Made by a program: the position numbers and the translations under genes. The notes beneath the pieces were generated by a model, which ran no database searches, was not told the origin of the DNA, and saw only the letters and a list, made by a program, of their open reading frames with translations. From NCBI RefSeq assembly GCF_033842475.1, contig NZ_JAWXYB010000001.1:62001-126000 (forward strand): DNA of 64,000 nt, in the 5' to 3' direction. This stretch comes from Acidiphilium acidophilum. GTDB taxonomy: Bacteria > Pseudomonadota > Alphaproteobacteria > Acetobacterales > Acetobacteraceae. Shown piece after piece: positions 8,098-16,303 of the stretch. The stretch's first letter is position 1, and every line of letters starts with the position of its first letter.

Positions 8098-8730
8098 GCG
8101 CACCGGACCGTAGAGCGAAGCTCGACCGGCACCATCCCGATCTATCGGTCCGCCGGCAATGCGAAATGCTGCATGTGGCCCGATCTGGAGTGTATCGAGC
8201 GCGCCGGCCGGCGAATGACAACGATCTCGAACTGATGCGCCGGATTGATGAATTATTCCTGCGGCACCCGTTTCTGGGGTCGCGACGGCTGGTGGCGCTG
8301 CTGAGGGCCGATGGCTTGCGCGTGAACCGCAAGCGGGTGCGGCGGCTGATGCGTCTGATGGGGATCGTGCCGCTAGGTCCCAAGCCGCGGACCAGCAAGC
8401 CGGGTGCGGGTCACAAAATCTATCCGTATCTACTGCGGGATCTGAAGATCGACCGGCCAAATCAGGTGTGGTGCGCCGATATCACGTACTTGCCGATCGG
8501 CCGGGGGTTTCTGTATTTGGTGGCGATCATGGACTGGTATAGCCGTGCGGTGCTGGCCTGGCGGGTATCGAACACGATGGATGTCAGCTTCTGCGTCTCG
8601 GCGCTGGAAGATGCGTTGGCGCGGTTCGGCAAGCCGGAGATCTTCAATACTGATCAAGGCGCGCAGTTCACCTCGGCGGAATTCACCGGTGTGCTGAGCG
8701 CGGCGGGAATCCGGATCTCGATGGACGGCA

Positions 8731-10083
8731 GGTGGTGTAACCTGACGTCTGGAAATTCATTTTGGGTTGGGAGTTGGTGCCCTTGCCGGGGCATGCCCCG
8801 GCAAGGGCTGTTCATTCTGGTATTCCATGCAGTTGTTCACACCAACATGGAGACCGATGAATGGACGCCAAAAAGGATACGATTATCGAGGCACTTTTGG
8901 AACATCTGATCGAAAACGGCGCAGGCGATATCGCCACGGTATTTGCCAGGACCTTCGAACTCGCCATGCAGATCGAGCGCGAACGCTTCCTCCACGCCAG
9001 TCACTACGAGCGCAACCCCGATCGTCAGGGTTACGCCAATGGCTACAAGCCCAAGCGGATCGATACCCCGGCCGGGTCGATCACCGTCGATGTCCCCAAA
9101 ACCGCCGGTCACGTGGGCGAACCCTTCTACCCACAGTCCCTCGAACGCGGCCGACGCTCGGTCCGCGCCGTCATGGTCGCCGTCGCCGAAATGTACATCA
9201 AAGGCGTCTCCACCCGCGACGTCGAGGCCGTCATGCGCGAATTCGGCATCGAAAGCCTCTCCTCCGCTCAGGTCAGCCGCGCCAGCAAGCTGCTCGATGA
9301 CGAACTCGCCGCCTGGCGCACCCGACCCCTCGCCGAGATCCGCTACCTCATCCTCGACGCCAGATATGAAAAAATGCGCGATAATGGCGTCGTCCGCGAT
9401 GCCGCCGTGCTCTCGGCCATCGGCATCGGACCCGATGAACGCCGCCGTGTCCTCGGCGTCTCGGTCGCCCTTTCCGAGGCCGAAGTCCATTGGCGTGCCT
9501 TCCTCGAAAGCCTCCATCAGCGTGGCCTGCGAGGCGTCGAATTCATCGTCTCCGATGACCATGCCGGATTGCACGCCGCACGCCGCGCCGTCTTCGGCGC
9601 CGCACACTGGCAACGATGCCAGTTCCACCTCGCCCAAAACGCCATCCACCACGCCCCCAACCACGCCATCCGCAAACGCATCGGCGCAGAACTCCGGACC
9701 GTCTGGAACGCAAATTCCCTCGCCGCTGCCCAGATCGCTCTCACAACCCTCGTCAATGCCTATCGCGACACCGCACCAAAGCTCGCCGATTGGCTCGAAC
9801 GAAATATCCCCGAAGGCCTCACCGTCTTCACACTGCCAGAACCCCACCAGCGCCGGCTTCGCACTTCCAACCCCATGGAACGCGGCATCCAGCAGGAACT
9901 CAAACGCCGCACCACCAAAATCAGGGTCTTCCCCAACGAAGCCTCCCTCGAACGCCTCGTCAGCGCCGTCCTCGTCGAAATCGATGAAAAATGGGCCGCC
10001 GACACCAAGGGCTACATCAAGTGGGACTACCAGGATGCCTGACCCCCGCTCGCCCTATTTTCCAGACATCAGGTTGCTCAATC
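8731..10083 (+). mobile_element. IS256-family element, copy 2
   Basis: 1353 bp inside IS3 orfB, flanked by the 9-bp direct duplication tggacggca (8722-8730 and 10084-10092). Confidence 0.95.
8861..10042 (+). CDS. IS256-family transposase, copy 2
   Basis: Protein identical to the copy at 4056-5237; full length with no lesion. The surrounding IS3 transposase gene reads in the same direction. Confidence 0.95.
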   Translation: MDAKKDTIIEALLEHLIENGAGDIATVFARTFELAMQIERERFLHASHYERNPDRQGYANGYKPKRIDTPAGSITVDVPKTAGHVGEPFYPQSLERGRRSVRAVMVAVAEMYIKGVSTRDVEAVMREFGIESLSSAQVSRASKLLDDELAAWRTRPLAEIRYLILDARYEKMRDNGVVRDAAVLSAIGIGPDERRRVLGVSVALSEAEVHWRAFLESLHQRGLRGVEFIVSDDHAGLHAARRAVFGAAHWQRCQFHLAQNAIHHAPNHAIRKRIGAELRTVWNANSLAAAQIALTTLVNAYRDTAPKLADWLERNIPEGLTVFTLPEPHQRRLRTSNPMERGIQQELKRRTTKIRVFPNEASLERLVSAVLVEIDEKWAADTKGYIKWDYQDA

Positions 10084-10483
10084 TGGACGGCAAGGGACGC
10101 TGGATGGACAATGTGTTCATCGAGCGGCTCTGGCGATCGTTGAAATACGAGGACCTCTACATCAAGTTCTATGCCGATGGGAGCGAGGCGCGTGCCGGGA
10201 TTTCTCAATGGATGGCCTTTTACAATAATCAACGCCCCCATCAGGCGTTGAGCAATCGGGTGCCGATGGAGGTCTGGCGCGAAGAGATGATCGGCGCGCT
10301 GCCGCCGATGGCTGTGGATATGACGCTGGTCCTTCGGTCCAGCTTGGACAACGCTAACGCGTTGCCCACATACCCACAGCCACAACAGCAACAAGCAGCG
10401 TGACATAAATGGAAATCAGAACGGCGCCACTTCCACCTTAATTCCACTCGCCGTTGGTCCTCACCGCAGGGTCCAGTTCAGTC

Positions 10484-10570
10484 TTGATTTATGCGACAGC
10501 CGTTTTCACCACATGAGACGCCCAATGGGCAAACGGCGGCCGCCAAAAGCAGTTATTGACCAATGCAGCC
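10484..10570. other. Short spacer after IS3
   Basis: Fewer than 100 bp between the IS3 target duplication and the stop of the DsbA-like gene. No clear terminator seen. Confidence 0.3.
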
Positions 10571-11185
10571 CTATGCCTCCCCGATCATCGAAGAGAATTG
10601 TTTGAAATCAACCGCACCTGGATATTTTTTCCCATTGAATATGAAAGTTGGCGTCGCATCGACATGATAGACTTTTTCGGCCCGCTTACGCTCACCAATG
10701 ATGAATTTTTGCAACGGCACGCTGGTTACCGCCGCATTGAAGGTAGCGCGATCCATGCCAGCCAAGGCTGCGAATTTGAACAAGGCATTCTGATATTCGG
10801 GGAGCGTTTTCAGTTTGGGATCATAAGCCCACTCATATTGGTGAGAAAACAGCATCGCGTTGAACGCGACATAGCGACTTTCAGGGAGCGAACGGGCGAC
10901 TGCAGCGGCCATAATCGACACGCTATCCAGCGGAAAATCTCTAAAAATGTAGTATAATTTTCCGGTTTTCACATAAGCGGGAATGATTTTCGGCAAAGTG
11001 TGGGCTGCAAACTCGGCGCAATGTGGGCAACCCATCGAAAAATATTCGATGACTTTTAGGTTGGCGTTTGGATTGCCGATCGCGCGCAAACCCATCGGGT
11101 TGGGTTGTCCCGCCGCGAGGCTGGTCACCGGTGCGAGTGCGGCAGCACCGACTAGGGATAGTGTGTTACGACGCGAAATAAGCAT
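10571..11185 (-). CDS. DsbA-like thiol-disulfide oxidoreductase, exported
   Basis: 204 residues from the ATG at 11185. The N-terminus MLISRRNTLSLVGAAALAP has a twin-arginine-like or Sec signal. The thioredoxin fold carries the active-site motif C53-P-H-C56, identical to DsbA's CPHC, and the cis-proline loop DATPTFIFNG. It probably oxidises or shuffles disulfides in periplasmic or outer-face proteins. It is the last gene of a minus-strand run with TlpA, SCO and Met-rich proteins, which suggests metal-centre or cytochrome assembly. Longer upstream starts lack a signal peptide and are less likely. Confidence 0.8.
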   Translation of the reverse strand: MLISRRNTLSLVGAAALAPVTSLAAGQPNPMGLRAIGNPNANLKVIEYFSMGCPHCAEFAAHTLPKIIPAYVKTGKLYYIFRDFPLDSVSIMAAAVARSLPESRYVAFNAMLFSHQYEWAYDPKLKTLPEYQNALFKFAALAGMDRATFNAAVTSVPLQKFIIGERKRAEKVYHVDATPTFIFNGKKYPGAVDFKQFSSMIGEA

Positions 11186-11262
11186 ATGGGCCTCTATATA
11201 TTGTGGTTTAAGATACACCATACGGGGCCGTTCTTGCAATCAGCCAACCCCAGGATACCAAC

Positions 11263-11457
11263 TTATAGCCGCCGATTGTGGCAGCGGCGAGGCTTTAGCC
11301 CAGGGCTATCCCACTTGGATTTTTTAGACCTATGATCGTCCTTGGTGACCGACAGAAGGGATAGTTCGAGCAATTCGCGCTGTGTGGCGGGCAATCGATA
11401 CCTAGCGTCCATTTCTTGTCGATACGCAGCTATTGAGCGCCGCCTTTCGTTAGTCAT
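11263..11457 (-). CDS. Small hypothetical protein
   Basis: 64 residues, basic, predicted mostly helical (MTNERRRSIAAYRQEMDARY...). The ATG at 11457 overlaps the stop of the upstream tlpA-like gene by 8 bp, which suggests translational coupling within the operon. No family recognised; it could also be a chance frame. Confidence 0.35.
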   Translation of the reverse strand: MTNERRRSIAAYRQEMDARYRLPATQRELLELSLLSVTKDDHRSKKSKWDSPGLKPRRCHNRRL

Positions 11458-12010
11458 GAGGGTGCCTGGATATCTGGTGGTTCAGAAAGCTGACCACCGA
11501 AGGACTGTCCCAGACGACGGCGCCTGTTTCACGGCCAATCTGCTTGCCATTCGGGTCGATCAAAAAACTTGTTGGAACCCCTTCAAGGTTGAGCATCTGC
11601 ATCACGCTGCCGCTCGGGTCTAAAAAAATTCCGAGACGCTCGATCTTGATCTCCGCATAGAATTTCCTGACCGCTGCGAGTCCCTCGGCATCAATCGAAA
11701 CCGGCACCACTTCGAAATGCGGACCACCAAGCTTCACTTGCAACTGATCCAAGGTGGTCATTTCCTTGCGGCAGGGGATGCACCAAGTCGCCCAGATGTT
11801 CAGCAGTACGAATTTGCCGTGGAAATCGGCGAGCGAGAGGGGGTGACCGGATGCGTCGGAGAATTTGAATGCCGGGAACGGCTTCGGTGTGGTGATATAG
11901 AGGGGCGGGGCCTCAGGGCGGGCGGCCGAGCCGGATTGCGGCAGTCCAAGCGCGGCGCCCGAAGCCGCAAGAGCAAGAAAGGCACGCCGCGAGGATGATG
12001 AAAGGGTCAT
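11450..12010 (-). CDS. TlpA/ResA-like exported thioredoxin
   Basis: 186 residues. A twin-arginine-type signal (SSSRRAFLALAASGAA) is followed by an AhpC/TSA-Redoxin domain with the reductive site C77-I-P-C80 (NIWATWCIPCRKEM) and the cis-Pro region EGVPTSFLIDPNG. TlpA proteins keep CuA-site or cytochrome c cysteines reduced in the periplasm, and they act with SCO in cytochrome oxidase assembly. The start codon overlaps the stop of the SCO gene by 4 bp, supporting such a joint role. Confidence 0.85.
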   Translation of the reverse strand: MTLSSSSRRAFLALAASGAALGLPQSGSAARPEAPPLYITTPKPFPAFKFSDASGHPLSLADFHGKFVLLNIWATWCIPCRKEMTTLDQLQVKLGGPHFEVVPVSIDAEGLAAVRKFYAEIKIERLGIFLDPSGSVMQMLNLEGVPTSFLIDPNGKQIGRETGAVVWDSPSVVSFLNHQISRHPHD

Positions 12011-12693
12011 TGGGAGATCGCCTTTTTCATGACGTGGATGAGCTGTGGCACCGTGATGGAAAAGGGGAACAGATTTTCGAATTTTCCGGCAGGAGACATC
12101 AAATAGATAAAGGTCGAATGACTGATCAGGCTTTGGCCGGACGCTTCGTGGTCTGTTGTGTTGAAATAGGCGTCGTATTCCTTGGCGACCTTGATGATTT
12201 TCGCCACCTTGCCGGTAAGACCGATGATCTTGTTGCTGAACTTAAGCAGATAGGTCCTCAGCACTGGCGGCGTGTCGTGATTGGGATCGACCGTGATAAA
12301 GACGGGAGCAACATGTTTGGCAAGCGGCCCGAGAGCGTTCATCAGGATCGCCATTTTTTCGAGGGTAAGCGGGCACTCATCCGGGCAGCGAGTGTAACCG
12401 AAATAGATTAGCATCCAGCGCCCGTGAAAGTTCGCCTGGGTCATGGTCTGGCCGAACTGGTTGGTCAGAATGAATGGGCCGCCGATTGGCGCACCAGGCG
12501 GAATCGCGGAATCGGTGGTGGTTGCCAGCCGACCGTGCGGTCTGTTCCCGCCGAGCAAACGCGCCTCAAGCGTATTGTCCTTCACCCCGATAATACCGGA
12601 ATCGATGGCGATGGCGGTCAATGCTGCACCGAAGCCAGTCGCCGCGCCAAGCGCAATGCGCCGACCGATCCGTTTACCCTTGAAGACGTTCAT
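12007..12693 (-). CDS. SCO1/SenC/PrrC-family copper chaperone
   Basis: 228 residues with an N-terminal membrane anchor or signal (about 10-31) and a thioredoxin-like SCO domain. The copper ligands of the family are visible: C103-P-D-E-C107 (GYTRCPDECPLT) and H192 (LISHSTFIYL). SCO proteins deliver or reduce copper for the CuA site of cytochrome oxidase and are used in copper stress. It overlaps the tlpA-like gene by 4 bp and follows two Met-rich genes, so the operon looks like a copper/thiol module. Confidence 0.9.
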   Translation of the reverse strand: MNVFKGKRIGRRIALGAATGFGAALTAIAIDSGIIGVKDNTLEARLLGGNRPHGRLATTTDSAIPPGAPIGGPFILTNQFGQTMTQANFHGRWMLIYFGYTRCPDECPLTLEKMAILMNALGPLAKHVAPVFITVDPNHDTPPVLRTYLLKFSNKIIGLTGKVAKIIKVAKEYDAYFNTTDHEASGQSLISHSTFIYLMSPAGKFENLFPFSITVPQLIHVMKKAISQ

Positions 12694-12777
12694 AGTGCTG
12701 CCTGATCATTTGGCGTTGCCCCGGCCGCGCGCCAAATTGCCTGAATCGCAACGCCAGACGTGAGCAGAGACATTCGA

Positions 12778-12909
12778 TTATTTATGACGTGGCGAACCGA
12801 ACAAGTATTTTAACAAAGCCGCAATTGCTAGGATGATTATTAGCAGGATAGCCAGGCTAATTATGGCCATTCCACCCATCATCCAGCCGCTCATCATACC
12901 GGAATGCAT
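12778..12909 (-). CDS. Met-rich 43-residue single-pass membrane peptide
   Basis: The frame starts with ATG at 12909 and stops at TAA 12778-12780, giving 43 residues. The N-terminus is unusually Met-rich (MHSGMMSGWMMGGM, six internal Met plus His and Trp). One hydrophobic helix follows (AIISLAILLIIILAIAALL) and then a short basic tail. It lies between the SCO gene and the exported Met-rich protein on the same strand, and a weak AG-rich ribosome-binding site is present. Met/His clusters of this kind bind Cu(I) or Ag(I), so a role in copper trafficking is a reasonable inference. No family name is known to me. Confidence 0.6.
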   Translation of the reverse strand: MHSGMMSGWMMGGMAIISLAILLIIILAIAALLKYLFGSPRHK

Positions 12910-12921
12910 TATAGGTTCTTC

Positions 12922-13503
12922 CTATTTCATCATGCCGCGCATCATCGCTGGCATGCCGTCTTTCGCAAAGCGGTCCAATTCCCGGGCGTGAGCATAGATC
13001 ACCTTCACCATTTCTGGGTCGTCCGAAGTTTCGGTGACCTGAATCCCGGTTGGTAAGAGTTTATAAGATCGTTGGTATTTCGTGCTATTAGCAAACATGG
13101 TTGGGACACTGTTGCTCATCGGATAGGGGAACGGCCGATTCTCAGCGAGGCGATTATACATTTCGATCACATGCGCCTGGATAAGATGAGCGGTTGTCGG
13201 ATTGTTCGAGACCGTGGTGTCAATAATGCCGTTTGGCATGTAGTCCGTGGCGCGCGTGATTTCGGCATGGCGCTCGAACAGTTTCATACCGAGCTTCATG
13301 GGTCCCATCATATTACCGCGGGACATCATCCCCTGCATGTCCATGTGGGACATGCTTGACCCCATCATTCCACCCATCATACCGCCGGGTGAACCAGAAT
13401 CACCTGGCGATTTTGCCACAGCCTGTCTTGAACCAAGGCCAAGAAGGGCGAAAAAGCCAGAAAACGTGCTGCCGAGGATAGCGGAGATGGTGCGGCGCTT
13501 CAT
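12922..13503 (-). CDS. Exported Met-rich protein of unknown function
   Basis: 193 residues from the ATG at 13503; longer upstream starts lie across the promoter. Signal peptide MKRRTISAILGSTFSGFFALLG...AVA, then a Met/His-rich segment (GGMMGGMMGSSMSHMDMQGMM). The remaining conserved-looking domain contains HLIQAHVIEMYNR, PFPYPMSNSVPTMF and a Met-rich tail (GMPAMMRGMMK). The Met/His content points to Cu(I)/Ag(I) binding at the cell surface or in the periplasm. It is the first gene of the minus-strand operon, directly downstream of a CueR-type promoter. The domain itself is not one I recognise. Confidence 0.65.
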   Translation of the reverse strand: MKRRTISAILGSTFSGFFALLGLGSRQAVAKSPGDSGSPGGMMGGMMGSSMSHMDMQGMMSRGNMMGPMKLGMKLFERHAEITRATDYMPNGIIDTTVSNNPTTAHLIQAHVIEMYNRLAENRPFPYPMSNSVPTMFANSTKYQRSYKLLPTGIQVTETSDDPEMVKVIYAHARELDRFAKDGMPAMMRGMMK

Positions 13504-13543
13504 AAGATTTTCACACTTCTTAATTGGTGGTGACGACAAAACA

Positions 13544-13574
13544 AACTTAAACATTCCCATTGTAGGAATGTAAA
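13544..13574 (-). promoter_or_regulatory. CueR/MerR-type promoter of the Met-rich/SCO operon
   Basis: Read on the minus strand: -35 TTTACA (13574-13569), a 19-bp spacer, and -10 TAAGTT (13549-13544). Centred in the spacer is the dyad ACATTCC-N7-GGAATGT (13551-13571), with the same 7-7-7 geometry as the CueR box ACCTTCC-N7-GGAAGGT. Overlong 19-20 bp spacers are the hallmark of promoters activated by MerR-family regulators. The site is about 40 bp before the ATG at 13503. No cueR gene lies beside it, so the regulator acts from elsewhere. Confidence 0.6.
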
Positions 13575-13776
13575 GGGCACGTTGGAATCTTGAATTATGA
13601 ATATGTTGCACAACTCCTAAATTACGCAACAACGCTACTCTCAGTGAAAGCGACCATATCAGACGCTTGCGCCAGCCTCGGATAGCGGGAGGCTTCGAGA
13701 GCAGCGACCCTCGCACCTCTTTTCCGATCAGGCAGGGTCTTCGGGCCAAATGTGCAGGAAGTCGGCTCACTGATCA

Positions 13777-14590
13777 TCAACCGGCCGGTGCTATATCTTC
13801 GAACAGCGGATCGCCCAGTTCACCCGCCTCAATATGCTCGCATGGCTTCCGCCGGATCGACTCGGCAAGCGGACTTGGCTGGAGGATCTGATTGTCGCCA
13901 TCATACTCAAGGTAAGCGAAGTTTCTATGATCCGGGTGCCAGGGAGTGACCAGTTGCATGAACAACCCAATAGCGGCCGAGGCGAGAAGCCCATTGCGCC
14001 AGATGACCTGAGGTTTTCCGCCGACAGCGCCGTATCGTTGAGCCTCTTCGGCAAGCAAGTCGTCCGTCAGAAGCCCGGCGCAACGCAAGCATGGCTGGCC
14101 CGGCATCGAAAGGAAGATCTAGCCGCTGATGCTGAACTCACCCTGCTCTATGGCATGCACATCCATGCCGATATCGATGTAAGGTATCAGGAAACGTCGT
14201 GCGAAGCGCTCCAGTTGTTCACGCTTGGTCCAGCTATCGACGCAGCCGAAGAGGCATGTGCAACGACGAAGCTCGAGATGAGCTTCCTGCCAGTGGCCGA
14301 TCACAGGGGTTACCTGCGCTTTCGGGTTAGTGGCCTTTATGACCCGTTCCGCCACAACTGTTTTGGGTGTGCCTGCCGCGACATCGGCATCGGTCGCACC
14401 GACCAGGCGGTTGAGGTTGCTATCCTCGACATGATCGGGGTCGACCGGCACCAAGGTTCCGATGCCGATATAGGACAATTGCTGGACGATGTGGGAGCCG
14501 CCCCCGCCGAGGCCGGCAAATCCGACGATGGAATCACGCAAGATGCGCTCGGAATCGGTAATTATATGAAATTCTACGCCGCGTTCACGA
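13777..14590 (-). pseudogene. ThiF/MoeB/HesA-type E1-like adenylyltransferase, broken by an amber codon
   Basis: One reading frame encodes an N-terminal half (FAGLGGGGSHIVQQL, the nucleotide-binding glycine loop; SNLNRLVGAT; LFGCVDSW) ending at a TAG at 14121-14119. It resumes in the same frame as IFLSMPGQPCLRCAGLLT, with the family's CxxC zinc motif, up to 13777. The only interruption is the TAG, so this looks like a nonsense mutation. The frame is also open upstream of the first usable TTG start (14541) as DSERILRDS, with no good start before the arsR operator, so the N-terminus may be lost too. Confidence 0.65.
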
Positions 14591-14624
14591 TCGTTAGAGA
14601 ACGGACTCTTTACGGCACCCCCCC

Positions 14625-14667
14625 TTGATATTTAATATCAATCATCCAACATGCGTTGAATGATTGA
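14625..14667. promoter_or_regulatory. ArsR-family operator: two palindromes
   Basis: A perfect 17-bp palindrome, TTGATATTTAATATCAA, lies at 14625-14641. An overlapping 30-bp interrupted palindrome follows at 14638-14667 (TCAATCAT at one end, ATGATTGA at the other), and its second arm covers the arsR start codon. Binding here would repress arsR and any divergent transcript. Assignment to the adjacent ArsR protein is by position. Confidence 0.55.
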
Positions 14668-15049
14668 TGAAAAAAACGCGTCCGATGCTTTTGTGGCTCT
14701 CGGCCATCCTGTCCGACTCCGCCTACTCCGCCTCCTTATTCCAAGCGGCGCAATCGGCATGACAGCGGGCGACATCGCCACCCATCTCGACATTCCAGGT
14801 ACCGCAATGTCGTTTCACCTCAACCGAATGAAACAGACTGGCCTGATCCACGCGAGACGCGAAGGGAGGCATTTGTTCTACGCTGCCAACTATGCGGCAA
14901 TTACAGCAATCACCGAATTCCTCACTGAGGATTGCTGCGGCTTAGCACCTGGCGGGTGTCTGCCCGGATGCAGTGGCAACCGCCGACCTTCCAGATCTCC
15001 GGTTGCTGAGGGTTCGCAGTCAATAACCCACGAGAAAATCAAATCATGA
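14660..15049 (+). CDS. arsR: ArsR/SmtB-family metalloregulator
   Basis: 129 residues with a winged HTH (HPVRLRLLRLL, ...MSFHLNRMKQTGLIHARREGRHLFYAAN). The C-terminal tail is cysteine-rich (EDCCGLAPGGCLPGC), a placement used by some ArsR proteins to sense As(III) or another thiophilic metal; there is no classical CxC in the recognition helix. It probably represses its own operon (membrane protein, rhodanese, SMR-like gene) through the palindromes that overlap its start. It overlaps the next frame by 4 bp. The inducer cannot be read from sequence. Confidence 0.8.
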   Translation: MIDEKNASDAFVALGHPVRLRLLRLLIPSGAIGMTAGDIATHLDIPGTAMSFHLNRMKQTGLIHARREGRHLFYAANYAAITAITEFLTEDCCGLAPGGCLPGCSGNRRPSRSPVAEGSQSITHEKIKS

Positions 15050-15063
15050 TTCAAAGGGACTCA

Positions 15064-15528
15064 ATGACACAAAGAGAATGGGGTAAAGCCATTGCCCTCG
15101 GCCTGATCAATGGCATTTTGCTCGCCGTTATCATGGTCACGCTCAAAAAGTCGGGATTGTCCCCGATGCCTGCGCCGCTCGGCCTGGCTTTCGCCGATAC
15201 GATATCCGGACGTCACTTACCGCTGCCGATCGGGCTTCTTTTCCATCTTGCCTACGTCACGTTCTGGTCGGTTGTCTTCGTGGCGCTGTTCCGGCCGCAC
15301 CTCACCTTTGCCAGGGCGGCAATGCTGGCAGCCGGTTTGTGGATCTTCGCGTTGATCGTCTTCGTTCCGATCGTTGGCTGGGGCATGCTCGGGCTCAAGG
15401 TCGGGCCGCAGATCATTTTGGGCCTCTTCATCACGCATTCTTTGTTCTGCATATTTGTCTGGGGACTTTGCCGGGTCTTTTTCCCGCAACCGGGACATCA
15501 CGCAACGGGCATTTCAGGACAAACCTGA
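15064..15528 (+). CDS. Four-helix integral membrane protein of unknown function
   Basis: 154 residues from the ATG at 15064, chosen for the AAAGGGA ribosome-binding site just upstream; an alternative ATG at 15046 overlaps the arsR stop. Four hydrophobic segments are visible (LGLINGILLAVIMV; LPIGLLFHLAYVTFWSVVFVALF; AMLAAGLWIFALIVFVPIVGW; IILGLFITHSLFCIFVWGLC). It sits between arsR and a rhodanese gene on the same strand and is probably co-regulated with them. No specific family assigned. Confidence 0.65.
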   Translation: MTQREWGKAIALGLINGILLAVIMVTLKKSGLSPMPAPLGLAFADTISGRHLPLPIGLLFHLAYVTFWSVVFVALFRPHLTFARAAMLAAGLWIFALIVFVPIVGWGMLGLKVGPQIILGLFITHSLFCIFVWGLCRVFFPQPGHHATGISGQT

Positions 15529-15570
15529 AGTAATAAAATCAGTTTGTTCGAGCAACGCAAAAGTTTTTCC

Positions 15571-15900
15571 ATGATTTCCCGCATTTCACGCGACACACTC
15601 CGCCGGATGATGGAACGAGGCGATGATTTCATCCTGATCGACACCCTGCCGACAACGATCTTCCGCAAATCCCATTTACCGGGTGCAATCAACATCGTAT
15701 CCGACGATATCGTTACCGCCGCTCCTCGGCAGATTCGCGATCGAGAGGCAACAATCGTTGTGTATTGTGCCAATGGACCATGCCGGCGCTCTGATCTTGC
15801 AGCCGAGCGTTTGGTCGAACTCGGTTATCGTAACGTACTCGATTACCACGAAGGCAAGGCTGATTGGATTGAATCCGGATTGCCCGTCGAGACTGCATGA
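15571..15900 (+). CDS. Single-domain rhodanese (sulfurtransferase)
   Basis: 109 residues from the ATG at 15571; a TTG 27 bp upstream is possible but less likely. Rhodanese landmarks: the IDTLPTTIFRKSHLPGAINI entry region and the active-site loop with the catalytic cysteine in VVYCANGPCRRSDLAA, followed by LGYRNVLDYHEGKADWIESGLPVE. It would transfer sulfane sulfur to thiols or cyanide. It lies in a plus-strand run started by arsR, which points to thiol/metal stress. Confidence 0.8.
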   Translation: MISRISRDTLRRMMERGDDFILIDTLPTTIFRKSHLPGAINIVSDDIVTAAPRQIRDREATIVVYCANGPCRRSDLAAERLVELGYRNVLDYHEGKADWIESGLPVETA

Positions 15901-15960
15901 GAACGCGCGGTATCCTTTACAAGCAAGGCACTTTTCCGGACCAGAGAGGTGGCTGGCCAA

Positions 15961-16293
15961 ATGAGTAAACTTGTCATTTTTGGTTTGCTCACGCTCGCCG
16001 CATGTCTGGAAGTCGGTGGCGATGCGCTGGCTCGTTCCGGGTTACACGGCCAGGGCATGACCCGATATCTTCTATTCTTCGCAAGCGCACTCACGCTATT
16101 GGTTTACGGGGTCACCGTAAATCTCGGGCCATGGGATTTCGGTCGTGTTCTCGGCGTCTACGTCGCCCTTTTCTTCATCGTTGCACAGATCGTAGATCGT
16201 CTCGTCTACGGCATCACACCGTCCATCCCGACCCTGGTAGGTGGCACGCTGATTGTATCAGGCGGTCTCGTGCTCGCTCTGTTTCAAGGATAG
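15961..16293 (+). CDS. SMR/YnfA-like small four-helix membrane protein
   Basis: 110 residues from the ATG at 15961. Four helices, with a Glu in helix 1 (LAACLEVGGDAL) aligned to EmrE Glu14, and a final helix IPTLVGGTLIVSGGLVLALF. It is the full-length homologue of 201-521. Like that gene it lies tail-to-tail against a mercury-type merR (11 bp between the stops). The recurring pairing suggests a functional link to metal or organic-cation export; the substrate is unknown. Confidence 0.65.
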   Translation: MSKLVIFGLLTLAACLEVGGDALARSGLHGQGMTRYLLFFASALTLLVYGVTVNLGPWDFGRVLGVYVALFFIVAQIVDRLVYGITPSIPTLVGGTLIVSGGLVLALFQG

Positions 16294-16303
16294 AGACGTG
16301 GGA

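Larger units (their letters stand above)
8094..10403 (+). pseudogene. IS3-family OrfB transposase, interrupted by IS256 copy 2
   Basis: The N-terminal portion (8094 to 8730) has the rve integrase core with the first two catalytic Asp residues (CADITYLP and NTDQGAQFTS). After IS256 copy 2 the frame resumes at 10084 as DGKGRWMDNVFIERLWRSLKYE with the catalytic Glu, and ends at a TGA at 10401-10403. Removing the insertion and one duplication restores one continuous frame, so the only lesion is the recent IS256 insertion. Confidence 0.9.
7734..10480 (+). mobile_element. IS3-family element, split by IS256 copy 2
   Basis: Left end TGAACTGGGCCCCGAAAATG; the right end is the inverse beginning TGAACTGGACCC. 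The element is flanked by a 3-bp duplication, GTC at 7731-7733 and 10481-10483. Without the IS256 copy and its 9-bp duplication the element is 1385 bp, a normal IS3 size. Confidence 0.88.

Noticed and set aside
10556-10957. 133-codon plus-strand frame over the DsbA-like gene
   Set aside because: Antisense to an exported CPHC protein with clear signal peptide and active site.
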